Assembly: GCA_902769535.1 (NCBI GenBank)
Contig: CACXPH010000010.1
Coordinates: forward strand, 1 to 64,000
Length of the DNA: 64,000 nucleotides
Origin: an uncultured Bacteroidales bacterium
Lineage (GTDB): Bacteria > Bacteroidota > Bacteroidia > Bacteroidales > Paludibacteraceae
Direction: 5' to 3'
Each line of letters opens with the position of its first letter. The first letter of the stretch is position 1. A model generated the notes under the pieces. It did no database searches, had not been told where the DNA came from, and worked only from the letters and a program-made list of their open reading frames with translations. Below are positions 1-5,842 of this stretch, in pieces. A program made the translations under genes and the position numbers.

Positions 1-16
1 ATAACTTTCTTTTTTA

Positions 17-57
17 TGATTGATTTTTTCTTTAAAAATTAAAATAATAATCAATCA
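17..57. repeat. Inverted repeat downstream of the DUF2693 gene
   Basis: Nine-base arms (TGATTGATT at 17-25 and AATCAATCA at 49-57) enclose an AT-rich loop of 23 bases. It lies just past the 3' end of the minus-strand DUF2693 gene and could act as a weak hairpin terminator, but there is no clear U-tract. Confidence 0.35.
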
Positions 58-97
58 CGTTACACGCTGCATAGTTTTCTCTTTGGTTACTTTCTCT

Positions 98-376
98 TTA
101 GACGAGTTTCATGGCGCGTTTCCAGCTCCAGAGGGTGTCGATACGCATGGAGCGCCAGGCTTTCTTGTCAATGTCGTAAAAGGCGACTGTCTGGCGTTGG
201 AAGGCGGCTTGCTGCTCGGGTGTGCGCTTGCCTTGCGGAACATTGTCCGACGGAATAAGATCCGGGCAGGTTGTGCCGCGTGCATGACGGAGCGTGCCGT
301 CTTTCTTAACGAACTCAAAGAGTACTACGCCCTCGTACAGGGCTTTCTTTAGGGTATTGATATCCATATTATTCAT
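98..376 (-). CDS. DUF2693-like SH3 beta-barrel small protein
   Basis: A 92-residue protein resembling the DUF2693 family (SH3 beta-barrel fold), found in Bacteroidota genomes and often near mobile or phage-like genes. The order of features fits: an N-terminal helix (INTLKKALYEGV), a strand FEFVKKDGT, the RHARGTTCPDLIP segment, and a closing Y-D-x-D-K-x-x-W-R-S-x-R motif. The molecular role is unknown. The start at 376 overlaps the end of the 53-residue ORF upstream by 8 bases, which suggests translational coupling. No signal peptide or membrane segment is visible. Family assignment rests on my recall of the motif pattern. Confidence 0.7.
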   Translation of the reverse strand: MNNMDINTLKKALYEGVVLFEFVKKDGTLRHARGTTCPDLIPSDNVPQGKRTPEQQAAFQRQTVAFYDIDKKAWRSMRIDTLWSWKRAMKLV

Positions 377-530
377 CGTTTAAAGGGTTACAGATACGTT
401 TGTGTACTTCGCCGCAGAGTGCGCCGCCGGAAGCCCACGCGAGGCGTGCGTCGATGAACTGCGCTTTCTCGTAGGGGTTGAGGAGTTCAAAGGAGTCCTC
501 CATGGTTTCGTATAATGATTTATGTTCCAT
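369..530 (-). CDS. Small hypothetical protein, 53 residues
   Basis: An open frame from ATG at 530 to TAA at 369 encodes 53 residues beginning MEHKSLYETMEDSFELLNPY and ending with an Asp-Glu tail. It is acidic at the N-terminus and soluble-looking, and it overlaps the following DUF2693 gene by 8 bases, so the two are probably co-translated. An octamer array (535-558) ends just before its start. I recognise no family. The codon pattern and the overlap suggest a real small gene rather than chance. Confidence 0.55.
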   Translation of the reverse strand: MEHKSLYETMEDSFELLNPYEKAQFIDARLAWASGGALCGEVHKRICNPLNDE

Positions 531-534
531 AAAT

Positions 535-558
535 GTTAAAATGTTAAGCTGTTAAACT
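535..558. repeat. Octamer array, GTTAAANN family
   Basis: Three consecutive 8-base units (GTTAAAAT, GTTAAGCT, GTTAAACT). On the minus strand, which codes here, each unit contains TAA, and the period of 8 places TAA in all three frames. It sits between the HNH-like pseudogene and the start codon at 530. A looser 10-base repeat (GATAAACATA, GATAAACATT) follows at about 578-600. Confidence 0.75.
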
Positions 559-598
559 AGTAAATAAAAAAACAGATAACGATAAACATAGATAAACA

Positions 599-1116
599 TT
601 ATTTAAACTGTTGGCGGAGTTTTTGGAGTTCGACATCGAAGACCTCGCGGCAGGTGGTGCGAGGGTCTTGGAGGAAGCGGTGTTTCTCGTACGAGATCGC
701 GTGCAGGCTTCGGTATGCTCGGCACGCGTGAGCCAACAGAGGAGATTGGCAGGTTTGTAATCCAGCGCGTCGGGGATGAGATGATGACAGATACCGACGT
801 AAGAGCCCCTTTTCTGACCTTTCCCCTGAAGGGGCAAGGATGTGTTTTCAAACGTGGGTCGCGGGCCATAGAAAGCAAGCGCCATGAGGAGATGGCAGGT
901 TTTACCGCCCAAAGCACGGTCAGCTGGATAACAACTACCTTTCCTTTCTCTACCTCTCTGAGAAGATGGACTGAAAGTGTGCGCCATCTTGTGTCCCTGC
1001 GCATTGAGGAAATAGCCGTCGGGGTGCGCCCAACGGACGATGTTTTTGGTGTACTCGAGTGGTACTTGTTTGCAGCCTTGGTTGAGGAACCAGACGCGAG
1101 ATAATAATTGTTGCAT
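599..1116 (-). pseudogene. Frameshifted HNH-endonuclease-like gene
   Basis: Reading from ATG at 1116, the frame gives a product with the layout of Bacteroidota HNH/NUMOD-type homing-endonuclease-like proteins: HPDGYFLNAQGHK, then KTCHLLMALAFYGPRP, then CHHLIPDALDYKPANLLCWLTRAEH. After LTRAEH this frame becomes Arg/Thr/Ser-rich and implausible, while the neighbouring frame continues sensibly with SLHAISYEKHRFLQDPR and ends in TAA at 599-601. The distance from start to that stop is not a multiple of three, consistent with a one- or two-base indel near 700-720. Two odd insertions (around 830-850 and 930-960) also interrupt the frame, the first built on a CCCCTGAAGGGG palindrome. Identity is by pattern only. 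Confidence 0.5.
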
Positions 1117-1181
1117 AACACTGCCAGTTCGGAGGGAATAGAGCGCCTCAACGCGAGGTGTCTTGGACCGAAAAGGCAGTG

Positions 1182-1189
1182 CAAAGGTA
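1182..1189 (-). promoter_or_regulatory. Bacteroidota -7 element (TACCTTTG)
   Basis: TACCTTTG on the minus strand, about 66 bases before the start of the HNH-like gene. The -33 TTTG is not at the ideal distance. Confidence 0.5.
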
Positions 1190-1284
1190 GGTATAAATGA
1201 GAACGTGACCGTCACCAAATTGGTGATGGTTTATTCAAAAAAATGTTGCATATTTGCAGTGGATTTTTATAAAAAAATGCAAAT

Positions 1285-1545
1285 ATGACACGAAAAGAAA
1301 TGATTTTATTGCTTCTAGACCGAAGCAACAAGCAGACCAGTAAGTTGCTCTGCAGTTTTCCTACTTTATTACGAGATTTGTACGTATTGGAAGATTACGA
1401 AGAAGCCATGCAGCATTATCGAGCGCAGCATGTACAAGCTTACAAACAATGGAGCAGGGATTTTGTATTAGAGCGTTATGGAATAGGTGTTAACCACTTT
1501 TACGAGATACGTAAGAGAGTGGCATGGATTCTTAGCAGAAATTAA
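1285..1545 (+). CDS. Unknown small helical protein, 86 residues
   Basis: This ORF begins MTRKEMILLLLDRSNKQTSK and is rich in Leu, Arg and aromatic residues (LLRDLYVLEDYEEAMQHYRA). It looks all-helical and soluble and ends in a basic segment EIRKRVAWILSRN that could contact nucleic acid. A TATTTGCA sequence about 45 bases upstream resembles a -7 element. The 3' end overlaps the end of the convergent transposase gene by 4 bases. I recognise no family, so no function is proposed. Confidence 0.5.
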   Translation: MTRKEMILLLLDRSNKQTSKLLCSFPTLLRDLYVLEDYEEAMQHYRAQHVQAYKQWSRDFVLERYGIGVNHFYEIRKRVAWILSRN

Positions 1546-2588
1546 GATATCGAACATATCTCTTCGGCCATTTTGTTCATCTGCACGCATCTATCGCGGC
1601 TGACACGGGTCATTTTGGGGTCGTATTCCCACGGAGAGAGGATGAGGACTTGTTTGCGCGCGACGGCATCAAAGAGGCTGTCTTGGGGTTTGTAGTAATC
1701 ACGGAAGCCGTTGTCGGCGATGTAGATGAACGGCAGGCCTTCTTTAAGAAGGACCTCCATCACGGATTGTTCGTACTCGGAGATAAAGGGAGAGACCATG
1801 ACGGCGCCTTGTCGTGCAGCGAGGACGCAGTTGTTCATATAATCGCGCAAGCGTTTATCGTCGCCATGTGCTGCCTCATCCATCATCGTGCGACGCACAT
1901 GGACGGGCATATAGTGTGAACGCTGGAGTAAGTCGGCATAGCCGACACCTTTGTATGTTCGGCCGGCTATTTCGATGTTATCCTGTACCCAAAATAAGTC
2001 CGGTGTAAGTTGCATTGTGGCAAGTCGTTGGGGATTGAGCCATGTATAATGGATCATCGTGTCAAGCTGACCTCTTCTAGATAGAGGGCGAATGAATGGC
2101 ATCTCGTGGAATAGCGGATCTGCAGGTCTATGTTGATTATCCCGAATGTCATTCGGGGCAACGGACATAGAATAGTCCCGTCCAATCTGCTTGGCCGCTT
2201 GCCAAAAGCCACGCACAACGCTTTTGATGCCCGTCGGCATTGGACGAATCACACGCCAAATAGTATGCAAATGATTCGGCATGAGATCAAAACTTACGAT
2301 ACGGATATCGGGATGATATTTTGGCACTGTCCATAAACAATCCACGATCTTTTCCCCTAATTCCGTCCTCTCTACCCATGCTTTTGCAGGATCATTCTCG
2401 GGTACGACAAGCGCACCTAACAGTGTCTGACGGTTAGTTATCGTCAATGTCACATGGTAGATACCGATGCCTTTCCATGCTGTGCAAGGCTCCTGCCAAT
2501 GCCAGCGGGATGGCGCTTTGTCCTCTCTATGTTGATTATCCCGAATGTCATTCGGGGCAACGGACATAGAATTCAATTCCGCGCTCAT
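1542..2588 (-). CDS. REP-associated tyrosine transposase (Y1/HUH) with C-terminal extension
   Basis: A 348-residue protein with a Y1-transposase core: GIYHVTLTITNR near residue 41, the HUH motif MPNHLH (His106, His108), and a helix with Tyr181 followed by LNPQR, the likely catalytic tyrosine. These single-strand transposases recognise REP hairpins. Residues from about 238 on form an extra domain (GAVMVSPFISEYEQ, then DNGFRDYYKP and LSPWEYDP) that I recall as a common appendage of Bacteroidota members. Two identical 47-base sequences containing a perfect palindrome lie inside the reading frame and encode SMSVAPNDIRDNQHR twice, at residues 7-21 and 140-154. The second copy separates the HUH motif from the Tyr helix. 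If the insertions are tolerated the enzyme may still be active. Confidence 0.75.
   Translation of the reverse strand: MSAELNSMSVAPNDIRDNQHREDKAPSRWHWQEPCTAWKGIGIYHVTLTITNRQTLLGALVVPENDPAKAWVERTELGEKIVDCLWTVPKYHPDIRIVSFDLMPNHLHTIWRVIRPMPTGIKSVVRGFWQAAKQIGRDYSMSVAPNDIRDNQHRPADPLFHEMPFIRPLSRRGQLDTMIHYTWLNPQRLATMQLTPDLFWVQDNIEIAGRTYKGVGYADLLQRSHYMPVHVRRTMMDEAAHGDDKRLRDYMNNCVLAARQGAVMVSPFISEYEQSVMEVLLKEGLPFIYIADNGFRDYYKPQDSLFDAVARKQVLILSPWEYDPKMTRVSRDRCVQMNKMAEEICSIS
2127..2173. repeat. REP-like palindromic repeat, copy 1 (in-frame in transposase)
   Basis: A 47-base sequence identical to 2526-2572. Its centre (2141-2157) is a 17-base perfect palindrome with CCCGAATG and CATTCGGG arms around one T; outer CTATGT/ACATAG arms are also complementary. 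It encodes SMSVAPNDIRDNQHR inside the transposase. Confidence 0.9.
2526..2572. repeat. REP-like palindromic repeat, copy 2 (near transposase start)
   Basis: Exact copy of 2127-2173. The copies are 399 bases apart, a multiple of three, so both are read in the same frame. This copy lies five codons after the ATG of the transposase. Its palindrome is at 2540-2556. Confidence 0.9.
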
Positions 2589-2608
2589 TTCCTTTTACCT
2601 ATCGGTCC

Positions 2609-3304
2609 CTATTTTTTATAAAGTGTATTCTTATGAACTACGCGATCAATCTTTGCGCCATTGTCAGACTGAGGCATATTAGACAAGTCCAAGTCTACTT
2701 GCCAAGTGATTTCTTCGCCTTTCTTTACAATTGCACCATAGTCATACTTTACTGATACCGTTGATAGAAAAGTTCCGTCATGGTCTGTAATGTTTACATC
2801 TACCGGTTTGAACTTCTCAAGTTCCAATACCGTTGCAGAACCGGATTTCACTACGATAGGTTCCGACTTTATATACGCACCGTTCATAATTGTGTACATA
2901 AAACCATTCATCAGCATGGTTATTGGATTCCCATTTGCAATTTCAACGGTATCTATACCTTCACCATCATCTCCATTTTCATGTGGACTCAAAGGAATGT
3001 TGCGTTGTGCAACAAAGTCCGGACGTTCCCTATACTCCTCTACATATGGGTTTCTCGTTCTTTCTCCTCCTGCATAAGGCGCGCCAAACCAGTTTGTTTC
3101 CACTAACAATTGTCCGTTTTCTTCATATATAGACACGGGAGACCACTTAGTACGCGCATAGTCTATCGCTTTCCCCTGATACATGCCGACAGAGGATGTC
3201 TCCATCCAATACTCACCAATAAAGGCTTTCTTTGCTTCCGGGCTCAAAGGTTCACAACTAATAAGAAAAACAGAGAGAAATGCAAGTAGAAACAGATTTT
3301 TCAT
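2609..3304 (-). CDS. Hypothetical lipoprotein
   Basis: A 231-residue protein with a lipoprotein signal peptide: a hydrophobic stretch LFLLAFLSVFLISC with the lipobox Cys at residue 17. The mature part is acidic and beta-rich, with no motif that I recognise. Membrane anchoring, probably at the outer membrane or periplasm, is inferred from the signal. It stands alone on the minus strand between the transposase and the tRNA-like gene, so it may be read through from the tRNA promoter. No promoter of its own is evident in the 20-odd bases between them. Confidence 0.7.
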   Translation of the reverse strand: MKNLFLLAFLSVFLISCEPLSPEAKKAFIGEYWMETSSVGMYQGKAIDYARTKWSPVSIYEENGQLLVETNWFGAPYAGGERTRNPYVEEYRERPDFVAQRNIPLSPHENGDDGEGIDTVEIANGNPITMLMNGFMYTIMNGAYIKSEPIVVKSGSATVLELEKFKPVDVNITDHDGTFLSTVSVKYDYGAIVKKGEEITWQVDLDLSNMPQSDNGAKIDRVVHKNTLYKK

Positions 3305-3326
3305 AGTATATTCAAATTATTCTTTG

Positions 3327-3469
3327 TGGAGTATAGCGGACTCGAACCGCTCACCTCAACACTGCTTTTTATTCTATCAATAAAGCTGTGGTCGCTCCCC
3401 GCTGGCTTTATTGTCGAAGCCAAAAGTCAATTGGCTTCTTCATGCTCTAGCCAGATGAGCTAATACCCC
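3327..3469 (-). tRNA. tRNA-like gene with oversized anticodon region (loop suggests GAC, Val)
   Basis: On the minus strand the ends fold as a normal tRNA: acceptor GGGGTAT pairs with ATACTCC (one G-T), T8-A9, a D-arm with GCTC/GAGC around ATCTGGCTA, and a T-arm AGCGG-TTCGAGT-CCGCT, with discriminator A at 3327. Between the D-arm and T-arm lie about 95 bases instead of about 22. They hold a hairpin with an 8-bp stem (GAAGCCAA/TTGGCTTC, 3416-3438) and a 7-base loop TTGACTT whose centre GAC (3426-3428) is placed like a valine anticodon. A second hairpin follows with a 9-bp stem (CAATAAAGC/GCTTTATTG, 3378-3413). Total length is 143 rather than about 76. It could be a functional non-canonical tRNA, a tRNA interrupted by an insertion, or a decayed gene. 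A promoter lies just upstream. Confidence 0.55.
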
Positions 3470-3487
3470 TCGAAACCTTTGCGGGTG

Positions 3488-3495
3488 CAAAGGTA
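3488..3495 (-). promoter_or_regulatory. Bacteroidota -7 element for the tRNA-like gene
   Basis: TACCTTTG on the minus strand, ending 18 bases before the 5' end of the tRNA-like gene. Its position suggests that the odd tRNA is transcribed. Confidence 0.65.
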
Positions 3496-3604
3496 CAACA
3501 TTTTTGCGAAATACGCAAGAGAAAGGGCAAAAAAATTCGACCGCGGCGCGCGCGGCAGGGGCACCCACCCTAAACAACAAAACCAGAAACCGCATGCCGG
3601 ATAA

Positions 3605-4156
3605 TTACTTATTCTTGAGCCAGAGGATGGCGTCGGACTCGAGGGTCCAGGCGGAGAGAGGGGTTGAGGGGGTGTAGCCGGCAGCGCGGTAAAGGGCTGA
3701 GCAGGCGGCGTTATTAGTAGCGATAACCGCGTAGAGGACGCGGAGGTTGAGGAGGGTGAAAGCATAATCCTCGAGGGCTTCGAGCGCTGCCTTCCCTACT
3801 CCTTTGCCGCGGTACTCCGGCGCGATATACATGCCGAGGGCTGCACGGCGATTGCGAGGGTCGAAATCGAAGAGATCGATGCAACCGAGGGTTGCAAGTT
3901 CTAAGTGATGATTGCTTCGCGACTTCGTCGCAATTGCTAATTGATTTTCGATAATCAGGCGGAGTTGGCCGTCGCGGTAGATATCACCTGTCGTGGAGGC
4001 GATATAATCACGCAAGTCCTGCTGTGAAAGCGGGTTATGGTTGGAACCATCCGCCCAGACGGAGGCGTCGTTTTCCCATTGATAGAGAAAAGGAAGGTCG
4101 GAAGGTTCGAGCTTTCGTAATTTCAAATTTATGATTTCAAATTTATGATTTGACAT
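3605..4156 (-). CDS. GNAT-family N-acetyltransferase
   Basis: A GNAT acetyltransferase of the Acetyltransf_3/SpeG-like type. Visible features are LRKLEPSDLPFLYQWENDASVW at the start of the fold, LGMYIAPEYRGKGVGKAAL with the RGKGVG acetyl-CoA pyrophosphate loop, and a final ATNNAACSALYRAAGY. The substrate is unknown. ATG at 4156 is chosen; a TTG at 4165 is possible. Residues 2-13 are encoded by the heptamer array 4120-4154, so the array forms the N-terminus. A further oddity is the stretch NQLAIATKSRSNHHLEL, encoded across a GCGAC/GTCGC hairpin, which interrupts the fold between two strands and looks inserted. It is last in the relA-recR gene run, one base after the HAD gene stop. Confidence 0.85.
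   Translation of the reverse strand: MSNHKFEIINLKLRKLEPSDLPFLYQWENDASVWADGSNHNPLSQQDLRDYIASTTGDIYRDGQLRLIIENQLAIATKSRSNHHLELATLGCIDLFDFDPRNRRAALGMYIAPEYRGKGVGKAALEALEDYAFTLLNLRVLYAVIATNNAACSALYRAAGYTPSTPLSAWTLESDAILWLKNK
4120..4154. repeat. Heptamer array, ATTTATG/ATTTCAA family
   Basis: Five 7-base units (ATTTCAA, ATTTATG, ATTTCAA, ATTTATG, ATTTGAC). Unlike most arrays it lies inside a coding sequence, at the 5' end of the acetyltransferase gene. Confidence 0.9.
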
Positions 4157-4157
4157 T

Positions 4158-4580
4158 TTATTCAAAGAGTCGGGCGAGGAAGCCTTTTTTCTTGGGACGG
4201 AGGTCCTCCATATTGCCCTGCGGAGCGGGTTCGAACGGATGGCCGGTGTGGATCATATTATAGATAACACCCCAGTCGGGCAGACCACCGAGGTTACGGT
4301 CGTCTATCCACAAGTCTGCCACGAGTTTGCGGGCTGTGTGGTGTTCGGGTTCTTCCTCCGGATAATTGGAGTTGACGGCATAGAACTCCAGGCCTCTGGA
4401 CTTGCAATAATCTATGGCTTCTTGGAGCAAATCGCCTTCTCGAACGGTCCACAAGATGATCTGGTGATGATCCTCTTCTTGTAGTTTTTTCAGCGTCTGG
4501 ATAGCAAACGGGATGGGTTTGCCGATCTTCGGATATTCGTGGGTGACGAGTGTTCCGTCAAAATCTACAGCTATAATCAT
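4158..4580 (-). CDS. HAD-superfamily hydrolase (BT0820-like, short)
   Basis: A 140-residue haloacid-dehalogenase-type phosphohydrolase without a large cap domain. It begins with the nucleophile motif DFDGTLV (Asp6, Asp8) and ends with DLWIDDRN, which supplies the acidic metal ligands. The segment IILWTVREGDLL carries the motif-II Thr. The substrate is not predictable, though small cap-less members often act on sugar phosphates or nucleotides. The start codon lies at the edge of a heptamer array (4579-4634), and the acetyltransferase follows one base after its stop. Confidence 0.8.
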   Translation of the reverse strand: MIIAVDFDGTLVTHEYPKIGKPIPFAIQTLKKLQEEDHHQIILWTVREGDLLQEAIDYCKSRGLEFYAVNSNYPEEEPEHHTARKLVADLWIDDRNLGGLPDWGVIYNMIHTGHPFEPAPQGNMEDLRPKKKGFLARLFE

Positions 4581-4634
4581 TTATGATTGATGATTTATGA
4601 TTTCAAATTTATGATTGCAAATTTATGATTTTAG
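4579..4634. repeat. Heptamer array, ATTTATG family, 8 units
   Basis: Eight exact 7-base units fill the gap between the membrane protein gene and the HAD gene. The array supplies the TAA stop of the first (4631-4633) and touches the ATG of the second. On the coding strand each AATCATAA-type unit carries TAA. Confidence 0.92.
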
Positions 4635-5071
4635 TATTTTTCTTCATTGGGGTCTTCGGGAGTCATTTCCTGCTCGAGTTTGCCGAGGGTTGGTTTGGTG
4701 AAATACCACGCAATAGCACTCATTGCAGCAAGCCACATAAGCGGTCTATAGCCGCCTAAGAGGTAGAAGAAGGCAATATTCATCGGCATGGTAAGACCCA
4801 CAATGAGAATACGTGCCGTGGCAACATCTTTGTACTTCTCCAACGTGTCCGGTTTGAACATCTTAACGATATATAAGCCGAAAGGAAGCGCAACAAGGGT
4901 TGCTCCGATGGCTACATATTGCAGCGTCATACCTAAGGAATCCATCGTGTTAACGGGTTCAAAGTCGGGTTTGGTAGTCATATAATACATGACACCGAGG
5001 ATTAAGAGCGTAAGAACCATAACGCCGTAATAATACCAATTGAGGGTACGAATAAGTTGATTTTCTTCCAT
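4631..5071 (-). CDS. Four-helix membrane protein of unknown function
   Basis: A 146-residue protein with four hydrophobic segments at about residues 12-32, 47-72, 86-107 and 110-125, and an acidic C-terminal tail (TPEDPNEEKY). It has no signal peptide, so it is probably an inner membrane protein. It lies between recR and the HAD gene, an arrangement I recall from other Bacteroidales, where the homologue is also uncharacterised. The stop codon is supplied by the heptamer array. Confidence 0.7.
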   Translation of the reverse strand: MEENQLIRTLNWYYYGVMVLTLLILGVMYYMTTKPDFEPVNTMDSLGMTLQYVAIGATLVALPFGLYIVKMFKPDTLEKYKDVATARILIVGLTMPMNIAFFYLLGGYRPLMWLAAMSAIAWYFTKPTLGKLEQEMTPEDPNEEKY

Positions 5072-5116
5072 ATTGAAAAAGTATTCAGTGTTCTTATCCC
5101 TTTCGGGAACGATTTT

Positions 5117-5137
5117 TTCAGTATTCAGTGTTCAGCC
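5117..5137. repeat. Heptamer array, TTCAGTN family
   Basis: Three units (TTCAGTA, TTCAGTG, TTCAGCC). A detached TTCAGTG copy at 5084-5090 is separated from them by a short TCCC/GGGA palindromic stretch. The array supplies the TGA stop of recR (5132-5134). On the minus strand each unit reads CTGAA, again one stop per unit. Confidence 0.75.
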
Positions 5138-5773
5138 CTTGAACTCCACTCTATTTACTATTGAGCGGCCGAGGGTTATCTCGTCCGTATATTCGATCTG
5201 GTTGCCGACGGCGACGCCACGAGCGATTTGTGTGATTTGCGGAGGGGTTACGGATGACGGGTTACCGGTTACGGGGAACGCGTTCTGTATTCTCCGATAG
5301 ATATAGAAATTGGTGGTATCACCTTCCATGGTGGTAGGCAGGGCAAGGATGATCTCGTCGATGTTACCTTTGGTAACACGCTCGATAAGCGAGTCGATTT
5401 CTAACTCTTTGGGTCCTATGCCTTCCATAGGCGAGATAACGCCTCCGAGGACGTGATAGACGCCGTTGTACTGGCCGGTGTTCTCGATGGACATCACATC
5501 CTGGACGTTCTCCACAACACATATCGTAGCATGGTCTCGACGCGTGGACGCGCAGATAGGACACAGCTCCGTATCGGAGATGTTATGGCATTCCCGGCAG
5601 TACACGACGTCGTGCTTGAGCCGCGTGAAAGCATTAGAGAAAGCCTCGACCTCTTGATCGGACTGCCGCAAGAGATGTAAGACCAGCCGTAAGGCTGTTC
5701 TGCGCCCTACTCCGGGAAGGGAAGCCATCTGGTTGACCGCTTGTTCTAATATAATACTTGGGTATTCAGACAA
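5132..5773 (-). CDS. recR: Recombination mediator RecR
   Basis: RecR acts with RecO and RecF in loading RecA at single-stranded gaps. The protein shows the helix-hairpin-helix [17 protein letters not shown], a four-Cys zinc finger ([16 protein letters not shown]), and the Toprim core ([14 protein letters not shown], then [16 protein letters not shown]). The usual C-terminus [13 protein letters not shown] is present. The start is uncertain. TTG at 5773 gives the normal RecR beginning ([10 protein letters not shown]) and 213 residues, while a second TTG at 5800 would add residues encoded entirely by the heptamer array. No ATG is suitably placed. It lies directly downstream of the relA-like gene. 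Confidence 0.93.
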   Translation of the reverse strand: MSEYPSIILEQAVNQMASLPGVGRRTALRLVLHLLRQSDQEVEAFSNAFTRLKHDVVYCRECHNISDTELCPICASTRRDHATICVVENVQDVMSIENTGQYNGVYHVLGGVISPMEGIGPKELEIDSLIERVTKGNIDEIILALPTTMEGDTTNFYIYRRIQNAFPVTGNPSSVTPPQITQIARGVAVGNQIEYTDEITLGRSIVNRVEFKG

Positions 5774-5842
5774 TTTATGATTTATGATTTCAAATTTCAA
5801 ATTTATGATTTATGATTTCAAATTTCAAATTTATGATTTTTT
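5773..5842. repeat. Heptamer array, ATTTATG/ATTTCAA family, 10 units
   Basis: Ten perfect-register heptamers alternate in pairs: two ATTTATG, two ATTTCAA, two ATTTATG, two ATTTCAA, one ATTTATG and one ATTTTTT. It fills the gap between the relA-like gene, whose TAA it provides, and recR, whose TTG start it abuts. Confidence 0.95.

Noticed and set aside
715..1104. Plus-strand open frame of 129 codons
   Set aside because: It is the antisense shadow of the HNH-like pseudogene, whose minus-strand frame has recognisable motifs.
3327..3469. Group I intron in the tRNA-like gene
   Set aside because: The extra sequence is under 100 bases, too short for a group I intron core, and none of its conserved elements is seen.
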